The notes: generated by a model not told the origin, from the sequence alone. 64,000 nt of DNA from Chitinispirillum alkaliphilum (GCA_001045525.1 LDWW01000016.1:1-64000), one strand, 5' to 3'; shown: positions 45,604 through 55,486, counted from the first letter of the stretch. A program made the numbers and translations.

Positions 45604-47733
45604 ATGTCTACCACAACATTAACACAGAACCAACTCACAAAAATAGCATTGCTTCAATACGACACAGACTTTTCTCATCTGGAAAAGTTTATCCGTTCTG
45701 CAGAAAGCAAATATAATATAACTATAAAAAAACAGATACTTTCAATAGCAGATCAGCTTCATTGTGATATTGCGTTGGTGTTTTTCGATTTGAAGGGTGA
45801 ATTAACTTCATTTAAAAGAGATATAGCCCGGCTAAAGTTTGACAAAAAGGTGGAGAAGGTGATTATTCTGACAGAGGCATCACAAAAGGAGGTTATTGAG
45901 CGAAATATCTCAGAACTACCCTGTGATGAGGTCCACTATCTGCCTATGCATACTGATCAGTTCGGGAAAATAATCGCTACCCATATTACCTCTGCCATGA
46001 TAGCGGATCATAAAAGCAAAGGAGATTTTAACAATGGCTCGATGTCTATTGGTGAAATTCTTGTTCATAATAAAGTAATCAATCCCTCTGAACTCAAAAA
46101 GGCCCTTAAGGTCCAGAAAACAAAAGGATCCCGACTGGGAGATATACTCGTGGAACTTGGTTTTATTGATGACGATCAAAAAATCAAATTCCTTTCAAGC
46201 CAGCTTGATACTCCTTTGGCCACCCCCAAACAATACTCAGCAGCGGATCTCAACATTGTCTCACTGGTCCCTGAGCACATAGCGAAAATGCATAAATGCA
46301 TTGCTCTGGAAAAAGAAAATGGTAAGCTAACTGTTGCTATGGTTGATGTTCTCGATCTTCAGTTACTGGATAATCTCAGAGATATCACCGATCTTCAGAT
46401 CAACCCTATACTGGGCAAGCAAGATGACATAGAAACTTCAATCAAACGATACTATCAGGACATCTCCTCACACAAAGATGCATCTGAACTGATGGCAGAT
46501 CTTGACTCCAGTGTCGAATATGTTGCCAATAAGCAGGAAGAGATCAATCTTCAGGAGATGGAAGCGGCTGGTGCCGAACTTGGAATTATAAAACTTGTTA
46601 ACATCATTATTACAAATGCAATCAGAGACAGGGCAAGCGATATCCACCTCGAACCCATGGAGAAAGAGCTGATAATCCGATACCGTATCGATGGCAATCT
46701 CAGAAAAGTGATGTCTCCCCCTCACCATTCACACCAGGCAATTATCACACGGATAAAGATCCTTTCCAACCTTGACATAGCGGAGCGAAGACTTCCACAA
46801 GATGGCCAAATGACAATTAAACTCGCCCAAAGGGAGGTCGATGTCCGTGTTTCTGTTCTTCCCACGCTATTTGGAGAAAAAGCTGTCTTGCGAATTCTCG
46901 ATAAGGAGTCTTTCAACAAGAGCATATCAAACCTGGGTTTTACTCCCCGAAATGAAAAAATATTTAAAGAGCAGATAAACAAACCATACGGTATGGTGAT
47001 TGTAACCGGACCAACCGGAAGTGGGAAATCCACTACCCTTTACAGCGCATTGCAGTGTACTAAAAGTGTTGCCCGCAACATCATCACAGTAGAGGACCCG
47101 GTGGAATACCATATGGATGGAATAAATCAGGTTAATGTCAACAGTAAAATTGGACTTACTTTCGCTTCTGCTCTGAGATCAATTTTACGTCAGGATCCCG
47201 ATATCGTTTTAGTCGGAGAAATAAGGGATGAAGAAACTGCAGATATTGCAATAAAAATGGCTCTTACCGGTCATTTGGTGTTCTCAACCCTGCACACAAA
47301 TGATGCAGCAAGTTCTGTAGCCCGATTTGTGGATATAGGAATACCCCCTCTTTTACTCGGATCTTCGCTAAACCTTATAATTGCTCAGAGACTTGTAAGA
47401 AGAATCTGCACTAAATGCAAATATTCCTATAAACCCGACCCTGAATTGCTCGACACCCTAAATATTTCCCCTCAACCTGCCTTGTCGCTATACAAAGGAG
47501 ATGGGTGCGTTGTTTGCAACGGAAGTGGCTATATGAGCAGGATCGGGATTTTTGAAATGCTGAAGGTATCAAAGGACATACGAAAACTAATCCTTAGGAA
47601 TGCATCTACCATGGAAATACAAACGCTGGCTCAAAAGGAAGGTATGCAATCTCTGCGCAAAGCTGGCCTGGAGCTTGCATTCGGCGGTCAAACCACTATA
47701 GAGGAGGTTATCGCTGCCACAACTGATATCTGA
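45604..47733 (+). CDS. pilB: Type IV pilus extension ATPase PilB with receiver-like and MshEN-like N-terminal domains
   Basis: 709 residues, longer than usual PilB (about 565). Residues 10-135 form an alpha/beta unit resembling a response-regulator receiver (IALLQYDTDF, CDIALVFFDLKG, VEKVIILTEAS). Residues about 145-285 match the T2SSE_N/MshEN domain, with tandem motifs IGEILVHNKVINPSELKKAL and RLGDILVELGFIDDDQKI; MshEN domains bind c-di-GMP in some species. The ATPase has Walker A GPTGSGKSTT (about 470-479), VEDPVEY, Walker B DPDIVLVGEIRDEE, and a Cys4 zinc site (CTKC...CVVC). It powers pilus extension. Only a weak GAGAG precedes the ATG. Confidence 0.93.
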   Translation: MSTTTLTQNQLTKIALLQYDTDFSHLEKFIRSAESKYNITIKKQILSIADQLHCDIALVFFDLKGELTSFKRDIARLKFDKKVEKVIILTEASQKEVIERNISELPCDEVHYLPMHTDQFGKIIATHITSAMIADHKSKGDFNNGSMSIGEILVHNKVINPSELKKALKVQKTKGSRLGDILVELGFIDDDQKIKFLSSQLDTPLATPKQYSAADLNIVSLVPEHIAKMHKCIALEKENGKLTVAMVDVLDLQLLDNLRDITDLQINPILGKQDDIETSIKRYYQDISSHKDASELMADLDSSVEYVANKQEEINLQEMEAAGAELGIIKLVNIIITNAIRDRASDIHLEPMEKELIIRYRIDGNLRKVMSPPHHSHQAIITRIKILSNLDIAERRLPQDGQMTIKLAQREVDVRVSVLPTLFGEKAVLRILDKESFNKSISNLGFTPRNEKIFKEQINKPYGMVIVTGPTGSGKSTTLYSALQCTKSVARNIITVEDPVEYHMDGINQVNVNSKIGLTFASALRSILRQDPDIVLVGEIRDEETADIAIKMALTGHLVFSTLHTNDAASSVARFVDIGIPPLLLGSSLNLIIAQRLVRRICTKCKYSYKPDPELLDTLNISPQPALSLYKGDGCVVCNGSGYMSRIGIFEMLKVSKDIRKLILRNASTMEIQTLAQKEGMQSLRKAGLELAFGGQTTIEEVIAATTDI

Positions 47734-47785
47734 ATCTGCTAATCTCACATACGTTTTGCTGCAGTAAGAAATTATCCACCCTTAT

Positions 47786-47827
47786 TCGAGTCGCTAATGC
47801 AAGGTACCCCAACCGTTAGCGACTCGA
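47786..47827 (+). terminator. 12-bp perfect hairpin at the end of the pilus operon
   Basis: tcgagtcgctaa and ttagcgactcga pair perfectly around an 18-base loop, 53 bases after the pilB stop. It lacks a U-tract, so it may mark a processed 3' end, a Rho-dependent site, or a bidirectional boundary before the radical SAM gene. Confidence 0.6.
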
Positions 47828-47971
47828 GTGCGCTCCGCAACAGAAATAAACAGTACAGGTCTGTTTGGTATTTTCTGCTCTTAGACAGGATAAAAACATG
47901 AATATGGCGATTATTTAATTTATATTTTAAATTCTGCAACAATTTTCAGAACATATCGGGGCATGTAATCT

Positions 47972-48925
47972 GTGAGAATACTCAAACCAAAAGCCTATTA
48001 TCGCACAGCCAGGGGAGTTTTTAGCAATTTAGTTTCAGGTGAACACGCTTATCCTTTCTATGCCTCATTTAAACTCACCTCTCGATGCCATTTTGGATGT
48101 CCATTTTGCAATGTCAAAAAAAATCCGATCCCAGATCTTTCAACAGAGGAGATCAAAACCATCCTTGCCAACCTTTCTGAGTCTTCTGTTTTGATGACCA
48201 GCTTTGAAGGAGGGGAACCGCTGCTGAGACCAGACATTGAGGAGCTGCTTGATTTCGCCGGGACATGCGACTTTTATCTGCTCTTTACCACAAGTGTTAA
48301 AAACCTGACCGATTACCCACTTGAACGTTATGCAAAACACATCGATTTTCTGCATGTCTCTATAGATGAAGGGCATGATAACCTTGAGCTTTTCGAGTCC
48401 CTTGACTTTCTGAGTTCGTTGCCTTTGCAAGTTTCTGTGCAAACTGTAGTTACTGCTGACACCATAGACAATTTAGAGCAAAAATTGAAAAAATGCGCTG
48501 AGTCCGGTGCCAACATTGTAGTTATTCCTGCTGCACGAATGGACAATGCTCAGGATTGTTTTCCCGACATGAATTTACTTGAGAAAAAACTCAAAGATCT
48601 AAGAAAACAATTCCCCAACACGATTCATACTCCTGTTGGTTTTTTTGATGCCTGGAGAAAAGGGAAGTGTTCAAGTGCATCTGTAATTATCGCACCCGAT
48701 GGAAAACTTTTTTATCCCTGTCACATTCTGGGATCGAAAGGTGCAGATCTTAAACATGAGTCACTCTCCTCATGGGTCAAAACCGAACAAGCTAAACAAT
48801 TAAGAAACAGAATGAAAGAGTGCGAAAGAAACTGCGGTTGGTACCAGTACTACTCTATTTCTTCATATACATCTTTTGGATCTGTAATCGAATCTTTGAG
48901 ACCAGTTCTGTTTCCAAAAAAATGA
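47972..48925 (+). CDS. Radical SAM protein with C-terminal Cys-rich (SPASM-like) region
   Basis: 317 residues from a GTG start. The iron-sulfur motif CHFGCPFC (C39, C43, C46) and FEGGEPLLRPDIEELL are standard radical SAM/AdoMet elements. C-terminal cysteines (GKCSSAS, FYPCHILG, ECERNCGWYQYY) suggest an auxiliary cluster as in SPASM/twitch or HpnH-like proteins. The substrate is unknown. The gene lies 238 bases downstream of pilB, after a strong hairpin, so it may have its own promoter; a role in modifying pilins or lipids is speculation. Confidence 0.88.
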   Translation: MRILKPKAYYRTARGVFSNLVSGEHAYPFYASFKLTSRCHFGCPFCNVKKNPIPDLSTEEIKTILANLSESSVLMTSFEGGEPLLRPDIEELLDFAGTCDFYLLFTTSVKNLTDYPLERYAKHIDFLHVSIDEGHDNLELFESLDFLSSLPLQVSVQTVVTADTIDNLEQKLKKCAESGANIVVIPAARMDNAQDCFPDMNLLEKKLKDLRKQFPNTIHTPVGFFDAWRKGKCSSASVIIAPDGKLFYPCHILGSKGADLKHESLSSWVKTEQAKQLRNRMKECERNCGWYQYYSISSYTSFGSVIESLRPVLFPKK

Positions 48926-48998
48926 TGGTATACTCAATTTCATTTCACAAGCAAGACTTATGTCAGTAATCTGTTTATCAAATTTCAACCAGGGATAA

Positions 48999-49532
48999 AT
49001 GATGTTCACACAGAAACCAACTATCGGAGTTGTGGGTGCAAATGAAACCACTTCACAACAACTCCAAAGTGCATTTGAACTTGGAGAACATATTGCTGCA
49101 CGGGGTGCGTTGCTTGTTTGCGGAGGTAAAGGCGGAATAATGGAAGCCGCAAGCAAAGGGGCAAGTTCAAACAATGGCACCGTAATAGGCATACTCCCCA
49201 GCACAGATAAAGCAGAGGCGAACCCCTATGTGACTATTGCAATTCCCACCGGACTCGGTATAGCCAGAAATGCACTTGTTGTGCATTCATCAGATGTATT
49301 GATTGCCTTTCCCGGGCTATACGGAACTCTCAGCGAAATAGCCATTGCACTTGCTTTGAAAAAAACCGTAATTTGTATGCCGGGAGCATGGGATTTGAAA
49401 AAAATAGCCCCTGTTGACACAGGCATTTTCAAAGAAGCTTCCGATGCAAGGCAGGCAATTGGACTTGCGCTAACTGCCCTGAGCAGCAAGGATAATTCAG
49501 AAGATTTCGATCCTAACGCTTTGCCGTTTTAG
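48999..49532 (+). CDS. TIGR00725 / LOG-like nucleotide-binding protein
   Basis: 177 residues. IGVVGANETTSQQLQSAFEL, LLVCGGKGGIMEAASKGA and GIARNALVVHSSDVLIAFPG fit the TIGR00725 family of DprA/LOG-like Rossmann folds; the GGxxGxM and PGGxGT-like region (here PGLYGTLSE) correspond to the phosphoribohydrolase motif, but PGGxGTxxE has changed to PGLYGTLSE. Activity is therefore uncertain. AGGG precedes two successive ATGs (48999 and 49002). A good terminator follows. Confidence 0.85.
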   Translation: MMFTQKPTIGVVGANETTSQQLQSAFELGEHIAARGALLVCGGKGGIMEAASKGASSNNGTVIGILPSTDKAEANPYVTIAIPTGLGIARNALVVHSSDVLIAFPGLYGTLSEIAIALALKKTVICMPGAWDLKKIAPVDTGIFKEASDARQAIGLALTALSSKDNSEDFDPNALPF

Positions 49533-49561
49533 CATTAATTAAGGTTAAATTAAAGTCAGAG

Positions 49562-49597
49562 AACAGGCCGGTACCAAATAAGATGCCGGCCTGTTTT
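49562..49597 (+). terminator. Intrinsic terminator after the LOG-like gene
   Basis: aacaggccgg and ccggcctgtt form a GC-rich perfect 10-bp stem with a 14-base loop, followed by TTTT. It starts 30 bases after the stop codon. Confidence 0.9.
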
Positions 49598-49614
49598 GTC
49601 CGGACCCCAAGTTG

Positions 49615-49842
49615 TCACAGATCAATCCTGTGATTCTTTACTTCAGAAGATATAAATGGTGTAAGTGCGTAAGGAATAGATTCAATTGATTCAAATCCAC
49701 CCGGCACCTCATCCCCATTTCCGGCATATCCCAAATTATTGAAATAAACAGGCTGATTCAGTTTCAATATCCAGAGAAGATAGTCCATATCCTGGCTGAA
49801 TTCCCCTCTGGAAATACTTTTATTAAGTTCAAGAAAGTACAT
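49615..49842 (-). CDS. Small unknown protein, possibly coupled to or continuous with the upstream ORF
   Basis: 75 residues from ATG 49842, preceded by GAGG at 5 bases; that GAGG overlaps the TGA of the ORF at 49850-50122. The frame is open further upstream to 49908, inside the preceding ORF. The product contains YFNNLGYAGNGDEVPGG, with no known domain. Either two coupled small genes or one gene split by a frameshift. Confidence 0.45.
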   Translation of the reverse strand: MYFLELNKSISRGEFSQDMDYLLWILKLNQPVYFNNLGYAGNGDEVPGGFESIESIPYALTPFISSEVKNHRIDL

Positions 49843-49849
49843 AAGATCC

Positions 49850-50122
49850 TCAACCTGCCACTTCAGATGGCTCCCGAAGAGTGAACGGATTAAGTATAGC
49901 CGATTCATTTACGCTGATAAATTTCTGAATATGGCCGGAGTCAAAATCCTGAATCCATGCCACCACTTCATTCCCCTCAAAATAACTCCCAGCAATTTCT
50001 TCAAAAGTCATAGAATGAAACACCGAGGCAGATAAAATAGCTATCTGTTTGAGTCTCAGTTGTGGAATTGCAACTGTGATGTAGTGATCTATAGCTTCAG
50101 TACACACAAGGGACACCCACAC
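49850..50122 (-). CDS. Small unknown protein upstream of the 49615-49842 ORF
   Basis: 90 residues if the GTG at 50122 is the start; no Shine-Dalgarno is visible, and later GTG codons are possible. It reads as ordinary soluble protein (FEEIAGSYFEGNEVVAWIQD) and I recognise no family. It could be the N-terminal half of a single frameshifted gene that continues into the next frame. Confidence 0.4.
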   Translation of the reverse strand: MWVSLVCTEAIDHYITVAIPQLRLKQIAILSASVFHSMTFEEIAGSYFEGNEVVAWIQDFDSGHIQKFISVNESAILNPFTLREPSEVAG

Positions 50123-50375
50123 GCTTAAACCATTGCATTTAACAAGTTTGCAGGGTGCCCGCGCTTATTTTTTTTAGATCAATACAACAACTGAAATGTT
50201 AACGCAGGTAATTACAGAAGAGCCCTTTGGAAGATCTTCGAAGAAACAATATGAAGCTTATTTTCTGATTTTTTGGTCCGCCATTTTTCCCCAACCCTGC
50301 TTATTTCCTTGCCTGCCATATCCTTCTTCTGTAGTCAACAAAACAGGCTAGTGACAAAACAGCGACAGAAAATCT

Positions 50376-51203
50376 TTAATTTACTTTTACACACCTGAAG
50401 CCAAGTGCATAATAGCTGTAGTCAGGTGCATTGTGCGTTCTGTAAGCAACTCTTAAAAATGGGGCAATGTTATGCCAGCTGCCCCCGCGCATAACTTTAA
50501 ACACGCCATCCTCTGGCCCTGTCGGATCATTTTTGACTTCACTGCTATAACCGGCAAACCAATCATTACACCACTCCCAAACATTCCCCGCCATATCATG
50601 AAGTCCCCAGGCATTTGGTTTTTTCTCTGCAACAGGCCTGGTTGTCTGAAGAGAATTCTGAATGTACCACACATACTCCTCATCCATTTCATCTCCCCAG
50701 AAAAACTGCTCCGTAGCCCCTGCACGGGCAGCAAACTCCCATTCCGCTTCTGTAGGGAGCCTGTACCCCCGCGCCTCATATCTTATGACAAGATTCTCAA
50801 GGCTGATTGCCCTGCCGGTGGAATCAAAAAGTGCATCAGTGTAAACATACACAGTATCCAGATTATGCATTTTGCTCCTTGCATTACAGTACAGTACAGC
50901 ATCATACCAAGTGACCATTTCAACCGGATGACTCATGTTGCCGGCAAAGTGGGATGGATTTCTCCCCATCACCGTCTTGAAATTTTCCTGAGTGACAGGA
51001 ACCGTATCGATCCAGAAATCATAGGTAAACCTCACCTCATGAGCCGGACCGGTATTCGCATGTACCCTGTTATCACCCATGGTAAAACTGGTCCCTGCAG
51101 AACGAATCAAAACCATATTCTCCGGGTCCCTGGTACAACTGTTTAAAAGAAAAACAACTGCAACGGCTGCCAGCACAATGAATGAGTTCTTCCTTTTCTG
51201 CAT
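50376..51203 (-). CDS. Lipoprotein with SUMF1/FGE-type fold (no catalytic Cys)
   Basis: 275 residues. Lipobox LNSC (Cys23). The rest is a formylglycine-generating-enzyme-like domain: FTMGDNR, YDFWIDTVPVTQENFK, YRLPTEAEWEFAARAG, GLHDMAGNVWEWCNDWF and VMRGGSWHN...LGFRCVKV. The cysteines that bind copper and substrate in true FGE, which follow the RGGSW motif, are missing (RGGSWHNIAPFLRVAYR), so sulfatase maturation is unlikely. Many such proteins are envelope proteins of unknown role. No clear operon partner. Confidence 0.9.
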   Translation of the reverse strand: MQKRKNSFIVLAAVAVVFLLNSCTRDPENMVLIRSAGTSFTMGDNRVHANTGPAHEVRFTYDFWIDTVPVTQENFKTVMGRNPSHFAGNMSHPVEMVTWYDAVLYCNARSKMHNLDTVYVYTDALFDSTGRAISLENLVIRYEARGYRLPTEAEWEFAARAGATEQFFWGDEMDEEYVWYIQNSLQTTRPVAEKKPNAWGLHDMAGNVWEWCNDWFAGYSSEVKNDPTGPEDGVFKVMRGGSWHNIAPFLRVAYRTHNAPDYSYYALGFRCVKVN

Positions 51204-51358
51204 CTAAAAAACCTTTCATCACATGATTCTAAACGGTTGAATGTGTACTACATAAAACTATAACACTCCCCGGAATGTTTCAAACATTATAATATACTGT
51301 ATCGTGACCATATGTTCAGGATTTCCATACTCCTCTGCCGAAAGCAGTGAAAATTTTT

Positions 51359-51408
51359 GCAAAAAAAAACAGCCCGGCATACAAACGCTACACCGGACTG
51401 AAAAAAAA
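51359..51408 (-). terminator. Bidirectional-type terminator downstream of clpB
   Basis: cagcccgg (51370-51377) and ccggactg (51393-51400) form an 8-bp stem with one G-U pair. A runs flank both sides (51360-51369 and 51401-51408), so leftward transcripts from clpB end in a U-tract of about ten. Confidence 0.85.
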
Positions 51409-51433
51409 CGGTCCTTAAAAGCCTCTCTCTGAT

Positions 51434-54013
51434 TCAGGTTATGGTAAACTCCAGTTTATCTTTCCATCCCGTTACTTTTACACTTTGCTCCCCTGTCACT
51501 TCACCTCCGATAATCATTTTTGACAGAGGAATCTCAATTTCCCGCTGAATAACCCTTTTCAGAGGCCTCGCTCCGTACACCGGATCATACCCCTTTTCCG
51601 AAATGAGATCTTTAGCACTGTCTTCAACCTCGAGCCTGAGGTTAAGATCAACTAACCTTTGCTCCAACTGTTTCAACTGAATGGATACGATATCCCTTAT
51701 ATGTTCCCTGCCCAGCGAATGAAAGACAACCACCTCATCAATGCGGTTTAAAAACTCGGGCCTGAACACTTTCCTAAGGTCATCCATAACTTTGTTGCGC
51801 ATGGTTTCGTATTCCGCTCCCGTATTTTCTGTAATGGCCTGTGACCCTATGTTTGATGTCATAATTATTATAGTGTTTTTGAAACTGACCACCCGGCCCT
51901 GACTATCTGTTACCCTTCCGTCATCAAGGATCTGCAGTAGTATATTAAAAACATCGGGATGCGCTTTTTCTATTTCGTCAAACAATATTACAGAATAGGG
52001 GCGCCTCCTCACAGCTTCTGTCAACTGCCCGCCTTCTTCATAGCCTACATACCCGGGGGGCGCTCCAACCAAACGGGAAACTGCAAACTTCTCCATATAT
52101 TCCGACATGTCTATTCTTATCATCGCCCTTTCATCATCAAAGAGATTGAATGCAAGGGAACGGGCCAGTTCTGTTTTACCCACTCCGGTAGGCCCCAGAA
52201 AAATAAAGCTTCCGATAGGTCTGTCAGGATCCTTAAGCCCCGCTCTTGCCCTCAGGACAGCATCCGATACAGCATCTACCGCTTCATTCTGACCAACGAC
52301 TCTCCTGTGAAGATGTTCAGATAGTGTTAGGAGTTTCTCCCTCTCCCCCTGCACAAGCCTGCTTAGTGGAATATTTGTCCAACGGCTGATTATCTCTGCA
52401 ATATCCTCTTCAGTGACCTCTTCCTTCAACAAACGATTCTCCTCTTCATCTGTCTTAAGTGAGGCTTCTGCTTCATGCTGCCGGGTTTCAAGCTGAGGGA
52501 TTTTCCCGTGCCGCAACTCCGCAGCCCTGCTAAGGTCATAATCCCTTTCAGCCCTTTCAAGTTCAAATCGCGCTTCATCAATCTGCTCCCGCAGGTGCTG
52601 AAGTGTAACGAGTTTGGATTTTTCCGATTCCCATCTGCTTTTGAGCACATTCACAACATCCCTTACATCCCCCAACTGAGCCTGAAGCTTGGAGAGCTTC
52701 TCCTTGGACGATTTGTCTCTCTCTTTTTTAAGCCCCTCTATTTCGATTTCAAGCTGCATCTGCCTGCGCATTGCTTCATCCAGTTCAACAGGGCTACTAT
52801 CCATTTCTGTGCGCAGCTTGGCAGCCGCCTCATCGATAAGATCTATTGCCTTATCGGGCAGAAACCGCTCCGTTATATAACGATCAGAAAGAACCGCAGC
52901 TGAAACCAAAGCTGAATCTCTGATCTTTATCCCATGATGTATCTCATATCGTTCCCTTAATCCCCGCAGTATGGAAATTGTATCCTCAACAGAGGGCTCC
53001 CCTATCAGCACAGTTTGGAATCTTCGCTCCAGCGCTTTGTCTTTCTCTATATGTTTGCGGTATTCATCGAGGGTGGTTGCACCAATAGCATGCAGTTCCC
53101 CTCTGGCAAGCATAGGTTTGAGCATATTTCCCGCATCCATTGCACCTTCTGCTGCACCAGCCCCCACCACAGTATGAAGTTCATCGATAAAAAGAATTGT
53201 ATTTCCGCTCTCCGCTACCTCTTTGAGCACCGCTTTAAGACGTTCTTCAAACTCCCCCCTGAACTTTGCACCTGCAACCAAGGCCCCAAGATCCAAACTG
53301 GCCACCTGACGACTCTTAAGCCCCTCCGGAACATCCCCCTTTACTATCCTTATGGCCAACCCCTCAACTATTGCAGTTTTACCCACGCCTGGATCACCGA
53401 CCAGTACCGGATTGTTTTTTGTTCTCCTTGAGAGTATCTGCACCGTTCGCCTTATCTCCTCATCCCTTCCAATTACCGGATCAAGTTTTCCCTTTTTAGC
53501 AAGTTCAGTTAGATTTCTTGCATATTTTTCCAGTGCTCCAAATGTTGCTTCCGGCTCAGGAGAGGTAACCCGCTGCGCCCCCCGTATTCCCTGAAGAGCC
53601 TCAAGTGCGGTGGCAACCGTTATTCCAAGCCGTGAAGCAAAAACCCTGCATTCATCATCCTTATCGATGGAAGAGAGGAAAAGATGCTCCACACTTATAT
53701 ATTCATCCTTCATTCTGCCAGCAAGCCTTTTGGCCTCCGAGAGCACTGCACTCAATGCTCTTGAGGTATAGGTCTGAACTCCTTTTCCAGTTACAGAGGG
53801 GTATTTTTTCAAAAGCTCCAGAGCAACACTTTTGGCAGAGTCAACGGGAACAGAAAGTTTATTCAGCAATGCAGGCACTAAGCCATCCCGCTGTCCAACA
53901 AGAACAGTGACCAGATGAAGCGGCACAAGTTCCTGATGATTCATCTCAACGGCAAGCTCATGTGCCTCGCTCAGAGCCTGCTGTGATTTGGTTGTAAGTT
54001 TTTCAATATCCAT
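51434..54013 (-). CDS. clpB: ATP-dependent disaggregase ClpB
   Basis: 859 residues. An N-terminal Clp_N repeat domain (about 1-145) is followed by AAA-1 with Walker [10 protein letters not shown], the long coiled-coil middle domain (about 405-525), and AAA-2 with GPTGVGKTE, then the ClpB C-terminal domain. The middle domain distinguishes ClpB from ClpA/ClpC. With DnaK it resolubilises protein aggregates. AGGAG lies before the ATG. No CIRCE element was found upstream, so heat-shock control may use another mechanism. Confidence 0.97.
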   Translation of the reverse strand: MDIEKLTTKSQQALSEAHELAVEMNHQELVPLHLVTVLVGQRDGLVPALLNKLSVPVDSAKSVALELLKKYPSVTGKGVQTYTSRALSAVLSEAKRLAGRMKDEYISVEHLFLSSIDKDDECRVFASRLGITVATALEALQGIRGAQRVTSPEPEATFGALEKYARNLTELAKKGKLDPVIGRDEEIRRTVQILSRRTKNNPVLVGDPGVGKTAIVEGLAIRIVKGDVPEGLKSRQVASLDLGALVAGAKFRGEFEERLKAVLKEVAESGNTILFIDELHTVVGAGAAEGAMDAGNMLKPMLARGELHAIGATTLDEYRKHIEKDKALERRFQTVLIGEPSVEDTISILRGLRERYEIHHGIKIRDSALVSAAVLSDRYITERFLPDKAIDLIDEAAAKLRTEMDSSPVELDEAMRRQMQLEIEIEGLKKERDKSSKEKLSKLQAQLGDVRDVVNVLKSRWESEKSKLVTLQHLREQIDEARFELERAERDYDLSRAAELRHGKIPQLETRQHEAEASLKTDEEENRLLKEEVTEEDIAEIISRWTNIPLSRLVQGEREKLLTLSEHLHRRVVGQNEAVDAVSDAVLRARAGLKDPDRPIGSFIFLGPTGVGKTELARSLAFNLFDDERAMIRIDMSEYMEKFAVSRLVGAPPGYVGYEEGGQLTEAVRRRPYSVILFDEIEKAHPDVFNILLQILDDGRVTDSQGRVVSFKNTIIIMTSNIGSQAITENTGAEYETMRNKVMDDLRKVFRPEFLNRIDEVVVFHSLGREHIRDIVSIQLKQLEQRLVDLNLRLEVEDSAKDLISEKGYDPVYGARPLKRVIQREIEIPLSKMIIGGEVTGEQSVKVTGWKDKLEFTIT

Positions 54014-54392
54014 AATTATCTCCTTTGTTACTTTTCAACCCACGTCAGAAAAGCAAAAGACATGCCACTTAACAGATCTTCACCTATTTCATTACCACAA
54101 AAGAAGTTATGGTAATCACCCGTTACAAAAAACTACAACTGAAAAGCGTTATCGATTCAATATGAAACACACCGTTATCTTTCACTCATATGCAATCTTT
54201 TCCCCTTTATGCAACGGGTTTGACACAGTACCAAAGAAGATTTTCTCTTGACCAAAAACCATTTGAAAACATCTGGCTCTTTATGGTACAATCATAATAT
54301 TCCTTTGAAACTTGCACCGGAAGGTTTAAATTTCTATATTATGGGACTTTTCCGAAACAAAGGATAACATAAAAAAGAGGTATAGAGTATTT
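54014..54392. other. Divergent intergenic region between clpB and the sigma factor
   Basis: 379 bases. The sigma-side promoter candidate at 54312-54340 is reported separately. On the clpB side I see no confident -35/-10 pair and no known heat-shock operator. Confidence 0.5.
54312..54340 (+). promoter_or_regulatory. Promoter candidate for the sigma-factor gene
   Basis: TTGCAC (54312-54317), a 17-base spacer and TATATT (54335-54340) lie 52 bases upstream of the ATG at 54393. The leader then contains AAAGAGG about 12 bases before the start. Confidence 0.5.
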
Positions 54393-55241
54393 ATGGAAAA
54401 AACCAATTTTCTCCCAGATGATAGCTCTCTGGCGCTGTATCTCAAGGGTATCGGGAAAAATCGGACACTGACTTTGGAGGAGGAATCTAAACTTGCAGTC
54501 AGAATTCGTAATGATGATCGCAAAGCGCTTGAAACACTGGTGAAAGCGAATCTTAGATTTGTTGTCAGTGTAGCCAGAAATTATCAAAACCAGGGACTGC
54601 CCTTGAGTGATCTTATCAATGAAGGGAATCTCGGGCTTATCAGAGCCGCCAAGAGGTTTGATGAAAAGAAAAACTTTAAATTCATCTCTTATGCCGTATG
54701 GTGGATCAGACAAGCGATACTTCAGGCCCTGGCAGAACAGTCCAGGATCATAAAGCTGCCACTCAACAGGGTTGGTACAATCCACAAAATCGGTAAAACC
54801 CAAAGCAGACTGGAACAAAAATTCAGACGTATGCCCGGCACCGAAGAGATCGCAAATGAACTTTCCATAGACGAATCAGAGGTACAGGAAACCGTCAAGA
54901 TAGGCAATTCCCATATGTCTTTGGATGCACCACTCCAGAGCGGAGAGGATTCAAAACTTTTAGACCTTCTGAGAGATGACAGACAGGAACTTCCCGATGA
55001 GGAACTGATGGGGTTATCTCTCCATGAAGAGATAAACAAAACTCTTGACACTCTCAACGAGCGGGAAAAGGAAGTTGTCAGACTCTATTTCGGCATAGGC
55101 GAGGAAACATCACACACACTTGAAGAGATAGGGGTAAGATTCAATCTCACAAGGGAGCGAGCCCGCCAGATTAAAGAAAAAGCACTGAAACGACTCAAAC
55201 ACTCCTCCCGAAGCAAAAGACTCTTAGCCTACAGGAGATAA
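54393..55241 (+). CDS. rpoD: RNA polymerase primary-type sigma factor (RpoD/SigA family, short form)
   Basis: 282 residues. Region 1.2 (SLALYLKGIGKNRTLTLEEE), region 2 with LPLSDLINEGNLGLIRAAKR and FKFISYAVWWIRQAI, region 3 and region 4.2 (TLEEIGVRFNLTRERARQIK) are all complete. Region 1.1 and the non-conserved insert are missing, as in the short (about 287-residue) SigA of Bacteroidetes. It could be the housekeeping factor or a group 2 paralogue; only a genome-wide count would tell. Divergent from clpB. Confidence 0.9.
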   Translation: MEKTNFLPDDSSLALYLKGIGKNRTLTLEEESKLAVRIRNDDRKALETLVKANLRFVVSVARNYQNQGLPLSDLINEGNLGLIRAAKRFDEKKNFKFISYAVWWIRQAILQALAEQSRIIKLPLNRVGTIHKIGKTQSRLEQKFRRMPGTEEIANELSIDESEVQETVKIGNSHMSLDAPLQSGEDSKLLDLLRDDRQELPDEELMGLSLHEEINKTLDTLNEREKEVVRLYFGIGEETSHTLEEIGVRFNLTRERARQIKEKALKRLKHSSRSKRLLAYRR

Positions 55242-55271
55242 TTACAATCCTAATCTCTGTGTAAGCAAAAC

Positions 55272-55313
55272 AGGCTTATGAGGGAAAACGATGCCTTCAT
55301 TCCCCATAAGCCT
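55272..55313. other. Hairpin downstream of the sigma-factor gene
   Basis: AGGCTTATG and CATAAGCCT form a perfect 9-bp stem, with GAGGG/TTCCCC pairing partly extending inward. No U-tract follows. It may be a processed 3' end in addition to the terminator at 55451. Confidence 0.5.
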
Positions 55314-55450
55314 CTTAGTCTACCGGAAAATCCCCTTTCCTCATGAGTGATTAATCGAATTCATTTAAATTATATTACCACCTCCGGCCCGGTTTGGGAC
55401 CATTTGCGTGATTTGAATTTCGATGGAATATGCAGATGACTGCAAACACA

Positions 55451-55486
55451 AAAACGGCCTTGATTCATTTCAATCAAGGCCGTTTT
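55451..55486. terminator. Strong bidirectional terminator between sigma factor and gyrA
   Basis: aaaacggccttgatt and aatcaaggccgtttt form a perfect 15-bp stem with a 6-base loop. A-run and T-run at the stem base serve both strands, suiting the two convergent genes on either side. Confidence 0.92.

Noticed and set aside
50472-51146. 224-codon plus-strand ORF inside the FGE-like lipoprotein gene
   Set aside because: Complete overlap with a well-supported gene on the other strand and no ribosome binding site.
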